Positions 21,764 through 29,414 are shown, counted from the first letter of the stretch. The stretch is 34,398 nt of DNA from an uncultured Clostridium sp. (GCA_900552555.1 URZW01000014.1:1-34398), one strand, 5' to 3'. Notes: generated by a model from the letters alone, not told the origin. Numbers and translations are program-made.

Positions 21764-22735
21764 GTGAAAGTTAATTTTAAAATGAAAAAGGGAATTACAC
21801 TTGTAGCATTGGTAGTTACTATTGTTATTTTACTAATGTTAGCAGGAATATCAATATCTACTTTAACTCAAACAGGTTTATTTAAAAAAGTAAAATTGGC
21901 AAAACAAAAAAGTGAAAAATCACAAATTGAAGAAAATAAAACACTAAAAGATTTTGAAAGTGAAATGTCAAAATACATAAATAATTCAAGAAATAATACA
22001 GAAACAAATTATGATGAAAACTCATACGATTGCTGGAAAACCTGGATATATCTTGCTGGTGAAAACCCCAATTTATACAAATCTTCCGAAATTCTAAATA
22101 ATGAAGGATTAATGCAAAAAGTAACAAGCAGTAAGAAAGCAATGAACTATTTGATAAATAGTAAAACATTTATAATGCCAATAGTCATCAATAATGAAAC
22201 GGTTAGGAAAAAAATAAAACTTAATGCGACACATATACCCAATATGACAAGTGATACAACACCGTCAGGAGAAACAAAAGCTAGTTGTAATGCCAAAGGG
22301 GGATCATCATATGGTGCATTTACAGGGTTTTGGAATGATGAAAATATAGAAAAATATGGAAAAAATGAAAGTTATTATGATGCCACAAGTCATAAGGTAT
22401 GGGTTACTCCTAATAATGCTACAACATATCCTAGTTGGTTACAATATAAATTTGAAAATAAAAAGATACAGCCAATATTATTTGAATATATGTCTAGCTA
22501 TTCTTGGGGATATGGATGTGTTCATAAAATAAAAATTCAAGGTTCAAATAATGAAACAGACTGGAAAGACCTGACAGAAGAAATAGAAATTCAGCCATTT
22601 ACCAAATATGAATTTGCTCCAACAAAAAATATAGATGAATATCAATATTTTAGATTAAATGTTTTATCTAAAACAGAAACATGGGGAAGCAGGACAGATG
22701 TTTTAACATTTCAAGTATATGGATATGAAAAATAA
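21764..22735 (+). CDS. pilin-signal surface protein with a discoidin (F5/8 type C-like) domain
   Basis: A 323-residue protein. The start is GTG 21764, nine bases after GGAGG; ATG 21782 is a weaker alternative. The leader MKVNFKMKKG is followed by ITLVALVVTIVILLMLAGISI, a class III-like signal and helix without the usual Glu5, and then a charged stalk (about 38-70). The C-terminal 150 residues look like a discoidin/CBM32-type fold: PSWLQYKFENKKIQ, then KIKIQGSNNETDWKDLTEE, then YQYFRLNVLSKTE and a final VLTFQVYGYEK. Such domains bind glycans or other surfaces. It is probably displayed outside the membrane and controlled by the divergent XRE repressor. The middle part (75-200) is unassigned. 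Confidence 0.72.
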   Translation: MKVNFKMKKGITLVALVVTIVILLMLAGISISTLTQTGLFKKVKLAKQKSEKSQIEENKTLKDFESEMSKYINNSRNNTETNYDENSYDCWKTWIYLAGENPNLYKSSEILNNEGLMQKVTSSKKAMNYLINSKTFIMPIVINNETVRKKIKLNATHIPNMTSDTTPSGETKASCNAKGGSSYGAFTGFWNDENIEKYGKNESYYDATSHKVWVTPNNATTYPSWLQYKFENKKIQPILFEYMSSYSWGYGCVHKIKIQGSNNETDWKDLTEEIEIQPFTKYEFAPTKNIDEYQYFRLNVLSKTETWGSRTDVLTFQVYGYEK

Positions 22736-22783
22736 AGTCAAAATTTGCGATGAAAACAATCAAAAACTAAACATTAAAAACAA

Positions 22784-22830
22784 AAAAGCCTAATAAAAAT
22801 TAATAAACAAATAATTTTTAGGAGGCTTTT
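22784..22830 (+). promoter_or_regulatory. stem that buries the ribosome binding site of the gerS-like gene
   Basis: Left arm 22784-22801 pairs with right arm 22813-22830 (8 bp, a two-base internal mismatch, 8 bp). The AGGAGG ribosome binding site (22820-22825) is inside the right arm. GGCTTTT at its end also gives it a terminator look for the upstream gene, so it may serve both as terminator and as a translation gate. Confidence 0.55.
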
Positions 22831-22834
22831 AACC

Positions 22835-23548
22835 ATGCAAAAAAACAAGAAACACCAATACAAACACACAAAAGAAAAAAACAGCAAAAAAACACTAATA
22901 ATAATTGCAATAATAATACTAATATCAGGAACAACAATATTAATAAAAAATAAAAATAAAACGGATAAAAATTCAAAAATTGGAAACAATAGTAGTAGTC
23001 AGGAAATTGTAGATTACATTTTAAATATTAGTTCATACGAAACACAAATAGAAGTAGAAGTAAAAAGCAACAAAAACAGCAACAAATACAAAATAAAACA
23101 AAAATACATAGATAATCAAAATAGCACACAAGAAGTACTAGAACCAAGCAACATACAAGGAGTAAAAATAATAAAAGAAAACAACACTTTAAAAATCGAA
23201 AACACACAATTAAGCTTAACAAAAATCATAGAAAACTACCAAGAAATAACACAGAATAATTTAGACATAGCAAACTTTATAGAAAATTATAAAAGCAACA
23301 AAAACTCAAAATTCAAAGAAGAAAATAATCAAATAATAATGGAAACAACAGCAAAAACAGAAAACAACTATCAAAAATACGAAAAACTATATGTATCAAA
23401 AGAAAACGGAAAACCAACAAAAATGGAAATAAAAGATACTAACCAAAATATAATAATTTACATAATATATAATGAGATAAATATAAACAAATTAGCAAAT
23501 CAAAAAATATATGCATTTAAATTATTAGATATATCAAAAGAAATATAG
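22835..23548 (+). CDS. gerS: GerS/YdcC-like LolA-fold spore protein
   Basis: A 237-residue protein with a Lys-rich cytoplasmic start, one membrane helix (about 21-37) and no lipobox Cys, so it is anchored rather than lipidated. The outer domain has the LolA-like beta pattern seen in GerS/YdcC: ISSYETQIEVEVKSNKN, QEVLEPSNIQGVKIIKENN, LKIENTQLSLTKIIENY, YVSKENGKPTKMEIKD. In Clostridioides difficile, GerS is needed for cortex modification by CwlD, and in Bacillus ydcC precedes alr and ndoA. Here mazF follows directly, which supports the assignment, while alr is missing between them. The specific gene name is inferred from fold and context. Confidence 0.72.
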   Translation: MQKNKKHQYKHTKEKNSKKTLIIIAIIILISGTTILIKNKNKTDKNSKIGNNSSSQEIVDYILNISSYETQIEVEVKSNKNSNKYKIKQKYIDNQNSTQEVLEPSNIQGVKIIKENNTLKIENTQLSLTKIIENYQEITQNNLDIANFIENYKSNKNSKFKEENNQIIMETTAKTENNYQKYEKLYVSKENGKPTKMEIKDTNQNIIIYIIYNEININKLANQKIYAFKLLDISKEI

Positions 23549-23621
23549 AAAAATATTTATCTTTGCAAACTAATATAAAAAAACACATACTTGACATATG
23601 CCAATATTAGGAGTGAAGGTT

Positions 23622-23972
23622 ATGGTAATAAAAAGAGGAGATATGTTTTATGCAGATTTGAGCCCAGTTGTTGGTTCAGAACAGGGTGGAATTAGACCTG
23701 TTTTAATAATTCAAAATGATATGGGAAATAAATATAGCCCAACAGTGATTGCTGCGGCTATAACATCACAAATGAATAAAACAAAACTACCAACACATAT
23801 AGAAATAGATTCAGAAGAATGTGGATTAAAAAATAATTCTGTAGTTTTAGCAGAGCAGATCAGAACAATAGATAAAAGTAGATTGAAAGAAAAAATAGGA
23901 CACATTGAAGATGAAAAAATTATAAATAAAATAAACAATGCACTAGGAGTAAGTTTTGGATTAGAAGAATAA
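23622..23972 (+). CDS. mazF: MazF/EndoA-type mRNA interferase toxin
   Basis: A 116-residue PemK/MazF ribonuclease that cuts mRNA at short sequence motifs. It is very similar to Bacillus EndoA over its whole length: RGDMFYADLSPVVGSEQGGIRPVLIIQND at the start, AAAITSQ, KLPTHIEID and LAEQIRTIDKSRL. The catalytic pair corresponds to Arg25 and Thr48. The start is ATG 23622 after AGGAG (23609-23613); an in-frame ATG at 23598 has no ribosome binding site. The usual antitoxin gene (ndoAI/mazE) is not upstream: only 73 bases separate it from the gerS-like gene. The antitoxin must lie elsewhere or be unnecessary. Confidence 0.92.
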   Translation: MVIKRGDMFYADLSPVVGSEQGGIRPVLIIQNDMGNKYSPTVIAAAITSQMNKTKLPTHIEIDSEECGLKNNSVVLAEQIRTIDKSRLKEKIGHIEDEKIINKINNALGVSFGLEE

Positions 23973-23974
23973 AT

Positions 23975-24012
23975 AAAAATAGACCGGTTCCAAAAGAATC
24001 AGTCTATTTTTT
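23975..24012. terminator. terminator between mazF and the HD-GYP gene
   Basis: AAAAATAGAC (23975-23984) pairs with GTCTATTTTT (24002-24011), with TTC/GAA continuing the stem inside. A and T runs on both sides allow use from both strands. Confidence 0.75.
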
Positions 24013-24024
24013 ATAAATTTCTTA

Positions 24025-24963
24025 TTACACTTTTAACTTTTTAATAACCTTAATCTGTTTAAACAATTTTTGAATAAGAGCGGATTTCTCCTCAACAATA
24101 TTACGATAAGAACTCAAAATTTCAGAATAATTATCAACAGTCTCAGGACCAACAAGGAAACACTTCATACCATTAATATAATACTGTTTCTTTTTCTCAC
24201 TTTTAGAAGCAAGCCTTTTTTTATCATACTTTTCAACCTCAGCCAATCTTTTAATATCAACCTTTAAATCCTTCAAATATTCCATAATACAAGAAATTTC
24301 ATATTCAGTATCATCAATAATAACTTTAAGCAAAGCTTTAACAATTATAGGATTAAGCATACCAACCTTAGTATTTTTAACTGGAACTTTGTAAGTCTCT
24401 GGATGTTCAATCGGTTTGCTTTCACTTAACAAAATATTCAAAGCATCAAGTATTTCGATATGAGATTTATATTGACGTTTACTAACAATTGCATCAAATT
24501 CATCAGCAACACGAATAATTTGTCCTTCTATAGGAATATCGTCTTTTACTAAAGCCTGAGGATATCCAACACCATTTAAAGCCTCATGGTGAAAAAGAGG
24601 ACCAGCAGCATAAGGTCTTAATTTTAAATCATCCATACAAATTTTATGTCCCAAAGTAGTATGAGTCTTCATTATTTCATATTCTTCATCAGTTAACATA
24701 GCTTGCTTTTGCAAAATTGATGCAGGAATAAATTGTTTTCCAATGTCGTGCAAATAAGCACAAATTGTACAGTATTCAGTAAAATCTTTTGAAAGATGAA
24801 GGTACTGACAAATTCTACAAACAATGCTTGCAACATTTTCAGAATGTTTTCTAGTAAAGACATCTAAACTTCCTAAAATATTTAATTGATATTGCATACT
24901 TTTATCTAAATTATAAGACTTTAAACTTGTTTTATCGTAAAAATCAAAAACTTCTTTTATCAT
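24025..24963 (-). CDS. HD-GYP-type phosphohydrolase
   Basis: A 312-residue protein. The HD/HD-GYP core spans about 25-185: His40 (TRKHSENVA), His72-Asp73 (YLHDIGK), His101, His125-His126 in HHEALNGVGYP (the GYP signature at 133-135) and Asp154 (IRVADEFDAI). Such proteins hydrolyse cyclic di-GMP or related nucleotides. There is no receiver, GGDEF or membrane domain, and the C-terminal 100 residues are helical, charged and unassigned. The start is ATG 24963 after AAAGGAGAC. The gene is monocistronic and divergent from aspS, with promoter TTGAAC-17-TAAAAT. Confidence 0.85.
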   Translation of the reverse strand: MIKEVFDFYDKTSLKSYNLDKSMQYQLNILGSLDVFTRKHSENVASIVCRICQYLHLSKDFTEYCTICAYLHDIGKQFIPASILQKQAMLTDEEYEIMKTHTTLGHKICMDDLKLRPYAAGPLFHHEALNGVGYPQALVKDDIPIEGQIIRVADEFDAIVSKRQYKSHIEILDALNILLSESKPIEHPETYKVPVKNTKVGMLNPIIVKALLKVIIDDTEYEISCIMEYLKDLKVDIKRLAEVEKYDKKRLASKSEKKKQYYINGMKCFLVGPETVDNYSEILSSYRNIVEEKSALIQKLFKQIKVIKKLKV

Positions 24964-24994
24964 CTTTTGTCTCCTTTTTAATAAATATATTTAA

Positions 24995-25023
24995 ATTTTA
25001 GCATAAAAAGTAAATAAGTTCAA
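24995..25023 (-). promoter_or_regulatory. promoter of the HD-GYP gene
   Basis: Minus strand TTGAAC (25023-25018), 17 bases, TAAAAT (25000-24995) with TGC making an extended -10. Confidence 0.65.
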
Positions 25024-25031
25024 TTGAATAA

Positions 25032-25060
25032 TTGTAAATTGTTCAAAATTGTGTTACAAT
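25032..25060 (+). promoter_or_regulatory. promoter of aspS
   Basis: TTGTAA (25032-25037), 17 bases, TACAAT (25055-25060). The start of transcription is predicted at about 25067, the first base of the large palindromic element. Confidence 0.6.
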
Positions 25061-25066
25061 ATGTTA

Positions 25067-25293
25067 CAGTTCAGTAAGAATAATGCTTGAAATACCTGTG
25101 AATGATATTTTTCATATTTTTCTCAGGTTCCCGACATAACGTTAACAAATTCTAATGTAAATACTCAAACAATACCCGAATACAGGACCCTTTTGAGTAT
25201 TTACTTAAGAATTTGTAACACTATTTTGGTCACATTCGAAATATATTCAAAATATCATTCACAGGTATTTCAAGCATTATTCTTACTGAACTG
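25067..25293. repeat. 227-base palindromic element with perfect 45-bp arms in the aspS leader (copy A)
   Basis: Arms 25067-25111 and 25249-25293 are perfectly complementary over 45 bases. An inner hairpin pairs 25145-25153 with 25208-25216 and GTAAATACTCAAA (25157-25169) with 25192-25204, leaving a 22-base apex (25170-25191). Between arms and hairpin lie unpaired stretches of about 24-33 bases. I looked for the T-box sequence (GGTGG...ACCGCG) expected for a tRNA-synthetase leader and did not see it. Shorter relatives occur at 14502, 17362, 28886, 30566 and 31380, so this may be a MITE-like repeat captured as a leader. The gap 24964-25341 otherwise holds the two divergent promoters. Confidence 0.85.
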
Positions 25294-25341
25294 CGAATGC
25301 AGAAAAATATTTAAAGTTCAAAATTTAAAGGAGATGTAAAA

Positions 25342-27084
25342 ATGTATAGAACAAAAACATGTGGCGAATTAAACATAAACAATGTAGAAGAAACAGTAGA
25401 ACTATCAGGATGGATACAAAAAATAAGAGACCTAGGAGCAATGATATTTATTGACTTAAGAGACCAATTTGGAATAACACAAATAGTAATAAATGATGAA
25501 GAATTACAAAAACAAGCAAAAGAACTAACAACAGAAAGTTGTATCCACATATCAGGAAAAGTTGTGGAAAGAAGCAACAAAAACACAAAAATCCCAACAG
25601 GAGAAATAGAAGTAATTGCAAACAAAATAGAAATATTAGGAAAATGCAAAAATGTACTTCCATTTGAAATAAACACAGACCAAGAAGTAAGAGAAGATTT
25701 AAGACTAGAATATAGATTTTTAGATTTAAGAAACGAAAAATTACACAACAACATTTTATTACGTTCAAAAATTTTAAAAACATTAAGGGATAAAATGGAC
25801 GAATTAGGATTTGCAGAAATTCAAACACCAATACTTGCAAATTCTTCACCAGAAGGAGCAAGAGACTACTTAGTACCAAGTAGATTAAACCCAGGAGAAT
25901 TTTATGCATTGCCACAAGCACCACAACAATTCAAACAATTATTAATGGTATCAGGATTTGATAAATACTTCCAAATAGCGCCATGTTTTAGAGACGAAGA
26001 CCCCAGAGCAGATAGAGCTCCAGGAGAATTCTATCAATTAGATTTTGAAATGAGCTTCGCAACACAAGAAGATGTATTCAAAGTAATAGAAGAAGTTGTA
26101 CCATACACATTCAAAAAATTCACAACATGGAAAGTAGATGAAGGACCATTTATAAAGATTCCATATAGAGAAGCAATGGAAAAATACGGAATTGATAAAC
26201 CTGATTTAAGAAATCCATTAATAATACAAGATGTAACAAAATGTTTTGCAAATTCAGATTTTAAAGCATTTGAAGGAAAAACAATAAAAGCAATAATAGT
26301 TCCAAATGGAGCAGAACAAGGAAGAAAATTCTTTGACAAAATGACAGAATATGCTACATCAGAAGAAGTAGGGGCAAAAGGACTTGCTTGGACAAAATAT
26401 GAAGAATCAGGAGAAATTACAGGTGGAATTGCAAAATTCATTACAGATGACATAAAAGAACAATTAATAAATGAATTTGGAATGAGCAAAAATTCAAGTG
26501 TATTCTTCATAGCAGACGAATTTAAAGCAGCACAAAAAATAGCAGGTTTAGTTAGAATTGAATTAGGAAAAAGATTAAACTTATTAGAAAAAGATGTTTA
26601 CAGATTCTGCTACATAGTAGACTTTCCAATGTATGAATTATCAGATGAAGGAACAATAGACTTTAACCACAACCCATTCTCAATGCCACAAGGTGGAATG
26701 GAAGCATTAGAAACAAAAGACCCATTAGATATATTAGCATATCAATATGATTTAGTATGTAATGGATATGAAATGGCATCAGGAGCAGTAAGAAACCACA
26801 ATCCAGAAATAATGGTAAAAGCTTTTGAAATTGCAGGATACAAAGAAGATGACGTTAAAAATAGATTTGGTGCATTATATAATGCATTCCAATATGGAAC
26901 ACCACCACACGCAGGTGCAGCACCTGGTGTAGACAGAATGGTAATGTTAATTGAAGATTCTCAAAATATTAGAGAAGTTATTGCTTTCCCTAAAAATAAG
27001 AGAGCAAGAGATTTACTTATGAGAGCACCATCAGTTGTTTCTGAACAACAATTAAAAGATGTTCATATTAAATTAGATTTATAA
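25342..27084 (+). CDS. aspS: aspartyl-tRNA synthetase
   Basis: A 580-residue class II synthetase of the bacterial type; length is normal (about 590). The OB-fold anticodon domain is at 1-110 (SGWIQKIRDLGAMIFIDLRD). The catalytic core follows with ANSSPEGARDYLVPSR, QAPQQFKQLLMVSG, motif 2 FRDEDPRADR (Phe216-Asp220), and motif 3 near the end (APGVDRMVML). The GAD insertion lies around 285-420. It charges tRNA-Asp, and tRNA-Asn too if non-discriminating, which cannot be decided here. The ribosome binding site is AAAGGAGATG. The leader contains the large palindromic element. It is monocistronic with a terminator at 27101. Confidence 0.96.
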   Translation: MYRTKTCGELNINNVEETVELSGWIQKIRDLGAMIFIDLRDQFGITQIVINDEELQKQAKELTTESCIHISGKVVERSNKNTKIPTGEIEVIANKIEILGKCKNVLPFEINTDQEVREDLRLEYRFLDLRNEKLHNNILLRSKILKTLRDKMDELGFAEIQTPILANSSPEGARDYLVPSRLNPGEFYALPQAPQQFKQLLMVSGFDKYFQIAPCFRDEDPRADRAPGEFYQLDFEMSFATQEDVFKVIEEVVPYTFKKFTTWKVDEGPFIKIPYREAMEKYGIDKPDLRNPLIIQDVTKCFANSDFKAFEGKTIKAIIVPNGAEQGRKFFDKMTEYATSEEVGAKGLAWTKYEESGEITGGIAKFITDDIKEQLINEFGMSKNSSVFFIADEFKAAQKIAGLVRIELGKRLNLLEKDVYRFCYIVDFPMYELSDEGTIDFNHNPFSMPQGGMEALETKDPLDILAYQYDLVCNGYEMASGAVRNHNPEIMVKAFEIAGYKEDDVKNRFGALYNAFQYGTPPHAGAAPGVDRMVMLIEDSQNIREVIAFPKNKRARDLLMRAPSVVSEQQLKDVHIKLDL

Positions 27085-27100
27085 AATAGTAAAAATTTAA

Positions 27101-27140
27101 TTGGAGTAGAGAGAATTTAAATATTTTCTACTCCAATATT
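27101..27140 (+). terminator. terminator of aspS
   Basis: TTGGAGTAGA (27101-27110) pairs with TCTACTCCAA (27127-27136), followed by a T-rich tract. Confidence 0.8.
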
Positions 27141-27218
27141 TTGCTTTTAATTCAGGCATTACATCTACTAAATTATAACTATTTTGCATAAAATTTTAAA
27201 ATAATAAATAATTTTTTG

Positions 27219-27247
27219 TTGAAATAATTTACATAATATGATAAAAT
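27219..27247 (+). promoter_or_regulatory. promoter of the PIN-domain gene
   Basis: TTGAAA (27219-27224), 17 bases, TAAAAT (27242-27247), with TGA before it as an extended -10; the start codon is about 55 bases downstream of the predicted start of transcription. Confidence 0.65.
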
Positions 27248-27308
27248 ATATACAACTATTGTAAATACAAAAAAGCTAGTTTATAGCGGAAAGGGAGGTT
27301 TTACTATT

Positions 27309-28475
27309 ATGAGGAAAATTATTGAATGTCTCATCCGGAGTGGAAAATCAACAAGAGAAATAAAAGAAAAAATAAATGATTTTCCTATCATTATTACAAC
27401 TGAATATTTTAAAGAAATAGGTTTTGACGAAGTAGAAGCAATCAAATTAAAATGGATGTTAAAAAAGAATGACAGAAAAGAGAAAGAAGAAGAAAAAGCA
27501 GTAGAAGCAAGACGAGAGATGTTAAAAGAAAGTTCTTATAGATTCTCTGCAAATGCTAATCCAAATTATGTATTAATGGATACATGTGCATTACAATTTC
27601 AAAAAGGAAGGGATATATTAGAAAAAAGCGATAAAGTCGTAGTAATAGAGTCCGTCCTTGAAGAAATGGACAAGAAATTGATGGAAACAAATAGAAAAAA
27701 ATCAAAAAGTAAATCAGATCATTGGTTTTGGATATCTTTGAAAGAATGCAAAAAAGAAATGTCTAAAAATAGAAAATATAATAAAAAACTAGACACTATG
27801 GAAAAAGTATCAAATTATACAGATAACAGTATTTTATATTTTCTTAAGAATATTCCGATAGAAGATAGACCAACATTACTTACTGCTGATGTAATTTTAT
27901 CAGAAAGAGCAGATTGTCTTGGAATAGAATACATTTTAGTGGTTAATAGAACAATAAGAATAAAAAAGAAAAAGAAAAAAAGTGCTAAACAAAAACAAAC
28001 CACGAAGAATAAAAAAACAACAGTACAGCAAGAAAATACAATTGAAACATCACAGCAAGAACCTTTTGAAAAAGAGCAGGAACCAATTGAATTAGAGACT
28101 TCTAAAGCTATTCAACTTGCAACTAATATTAAACCAGAAGAAAAAGTAGTAAAGAACATTTTTGGAGATAGTTTTAAATTAGAAGGAGATAAAATCTTAA
28201 TAAAAAAATATAATCCAAACCCAAAGGTATATTTTGTAAAAGATAAACAAATCCAATTAATAAAAAAACAAGATGAAATGGAATTAGCAAAATTTGATTA
28301 TGTTATTTTGTTATTAAGACTAAAACACAACAGAGAGGTGAGAGTTGTAAAATTAGTAGTAGTAAACAACAAGATTGAGGTTGAAGAGGAAAGAATTACA
28401 TTCCTTAATGAAATCTATCAAATTGAAATGCCAGAAGAAATTCAAGAAACGACACGGAAACTTTTGTTAGATTAA
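27309..28475 (+). CDS. multi-domain PIN-like (putative ribonuclease) protein
   Basis: A 388-residue protein. The N-terminal 70 residues are helical and may include a small helix-turn-helix (IRSGKSTREIKEKI). A PIN-like domain follows (about 86-215): Asp91 (YVLMDTCAL), Glu118/Glu119 (SVLEEMD), Asp172 (NYTDNSILYFL) and Asp194 (LLTADVILSERA), the spacing expected for the four metal-binding acids. A Lys/Gln/Glu linker (220-270) leads to a beta-rich C-terminal domain (KNIFGDSFKLEGDKILIKKY, then YVILLLRLKHNREVRVVKLVVVNNK) that I do not recognise. It is not a VapC-type toxin: it is three times too long and has no antitoxin partner. Its own promoter and terminator isolate it. Confidence 0.68.
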   Translation: MRKIIECLIRSGKSTREIKEKINDFPIIITTEYFKEIGFDEVEAIKLKWMLKKNDRKEKEEEKAVEARREMLKESSYRFSANANPNYVLMDTCALQFQKGRDILEKSDKVVVIESVLEEMDKKLMETNRKKSKSKSDHWFWISLKECKKEMSKNRKYNKKLDTMEKVSNYTDNSILYFLKNIPIEDRPTLLTADVILSERADCLGIEYILVVNRTIRIKKKKKKSAKQKQTTKNKKTTVQQENTIETSQQEPFEKEQEPIELETSKAIQLATNIKPEEKVVKNIFGDSFKLEGDKILIKKYNPNPKVYFVKDKQIQLIKKQDEMELAKFDYVILLLRLKHNREVRVVKLVVVNNKIEVEEERITFLNEIYQIEMPEEIQETTRKLLLD

Positions 28476-28480
28476 AAGAG

Positions 28481-28508
28481 AAAAGTCTAGTATTATACTA
28501 GACTTTTC
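28481..28508 (+). terminator. terminator of the PIN-domain gene
   Basis: AAAAGTCTAGTA (28481-28492) pairs with TACTAGACTTTT (28496-28507) around a three-base loop. Confidence 0.75.
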
Positions 28509-28517
28509 AATCATTTA

Positions 28518-28526
28518 TGATATAAT
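28518..28526 (+). promoter_or_regulatory. extended -10 for the TSCPD gene
   Basis: TGA then TATAAT at 28521-28526. The matching -35 position (about 28498-28504) is weak and overlaps the preceding terminator. The ribosome binding site AGGAGG follows at about 28549. Confidence 0.45.
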
Positions 28527-28559
28527 AAAACAAATATATAATAAAATAGGAGGTAAAAA

Positions 28560-28811
28560 ATGGAATATAGATATGAACCACAAGGCGTATGCTCACAAGA
28601 AATGATAATAGAAGTAGAAGGAGATACAATAAAAAAAGTAACAATACAAGGCGGATGCGCAGGAAACACAGTAGGAGTATCAAGACTAATAGAAGGAATG
28701 AAAATTCAAGAAGCAATAAAAAGACTAAAGGGAATACCATGTGGATACAAAGGGACATCATGCCCAGACCAATTAGCACAAGCACTAGAAAAAATAATAG
28801 AAAATAAATAG
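28560..28811 (+). CDS. TSCPD-domain protein, TIGR03905 family
   Basis: An 83-residue protein that is the entire TSCPD domain. Its cysteines are in the conserved blocks QGVCSQEM, GGCAGNTVGVSRLIEGM and IPCGYKGTSCPDQLAQAL. The same domain occurs at the end of some B12-dependent ribonucleotide reductases. The stand-alone family may bind metal or an Fe-S cluster, but no function is established. The length matches the family (80-85). It is a single gene with its own promoter, and its TAG stop codon is the first part of a nested palindromic structure. Confidence 0.9.
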   Translation: MEYRYEPQGVCSQEMIIEVEGDTIKKVTIQGGCAGNTVGVSRLIEGMKIQEAIKRLKGIPCGYKGTSCPDQLAQALEKIIENK

Positions 28812-28983
28812 ATAATTCCACACAGGAACAAATAAGCAGAACTTAAAATTATCAATATATGAAAAAATTTTTAAAGTTCATTTTTATTACGCTTAAGTAA
28901 GGATAATTTTTAAAATATTATTCACATATATTTCATAGAATTATCCTTATTAAATCGTAAATGCTTTTGTTCTAGGAATTATC
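28811..28983. repeat. nested multi-stem palindromic element (contains copy C)
   Basis: Outer stems: GATAATTCC (28811-28819) with GGAATTATC (28975-28983), and GAACAAATAAGCA (28826-28838) with TGCTTTTGTTC (28962-28972). Inside are two hairpins: GAACTTAAAATT (28839-28850) with 28866-28879, and TAAGGATAATT (28898-28908) with 28939-28949, which extends outward. The last one carries AAAATAT, ATTCAC and TATTTCA like the other copies. It sits between converging genes and may also serve as terminator for both. Confidence 0.65.
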
Positions 28984-29039
28984 TATATAAAAATATTTAA
29001 CACAAATTATTAAATGTGTTAATAATATTAAAATAACTG

Positions 29040-29414
29040 TTAAGCTGATAATATAAAATCTTTATTAGCAAGTAATAATTTTTTAATCATATCAATTTGT
29101 TTTTTGGATAGATGTTTATTACCATCTAAAGAATACAAATTTTTCATTAATAAAGCAATATCCAAATCTTGATTTTTTGTCAAATTTTCAGTATCAATAC
29201 TTTCAGATATACCAAGTAAATAATCCAAAGAAACATTAAAAACTGCAGCAATTTTAGAAACAAGATCAATCCTTGGAATTCTCTCACCATTAATATATCT
29301 ACAAATAGTAACATTTGTAGTACCAACTTTCTTTGCCAATTGTATTTGAGACATATTACTCTCATCTAATAAAACAGTTAACCTATAACTAAATTTTTCT
29401 AAATTAAAACTCAT
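29040..29414 (-). CDS. XRE-family transcriptional regulator with a C-terminal extension
   Basis: A 124-residue protein. The helix-turn-helix (about 5-65) reads LTVLLDESNMSQIQLAKKVGTTNVTICRYINGERIPRIDLVSKIAAVFNVSLDYLLGI, the Cro/CI pattern. The C-terminal 55 residues are helical and unassigned (LSKKQIDMIKKLLLANKDFIL). The start is ATG 29414 after GGAGGG; the longer in-frame start at 29432 overlaps that site. A palindrome upstream (TAGAACT 29439-29445, AGTTCTA 29456-29462) may be its own operator. It lies downstream of the deacetylase on the same strand. Unlike the other two XRE genes here, it is not paired with a pilin-like gene. Confidence 0.83.
   Translation of the reverse strand: MSFNLEKFSYRLTVLLDESNMSQIQLAKKVGTTNVTICRYINGERIPRIDLVSKIAAVFNVSLDYLLGISESIDTENLTKNQDLDIALLMKNLYSLDGNKHLSKKQIDMIKKLLLANKDFILSA

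Noticed and set aside
21371..22735. Prophage or phage-tail module
   Set aside because: An XRE repressor and a discoidin-like domain can suggest phage, but no integrase, capsid, portal or tail gene is present and the protein has a pilin-like leader.
25061..25341. T-box riboswitch upstream of aspS
   Set aside because: No GGTGG...ACCGCG T-box sequence, no AG bulge motif and no terminator/antiterminator pair were found; the palindrome relates to intergenic repeats instead.
27309..28475. VapC-type toxin with antitoxin
   Set aside because: The protein is 388 residues, has extra domains, and no small antitoxin gene is adjacent.
28589..28807. 72-codon + frame inside the TSCPD gene
   Set aside because: Arg/Asn-rich out-of-frame translation of a well-supported conserved gene.
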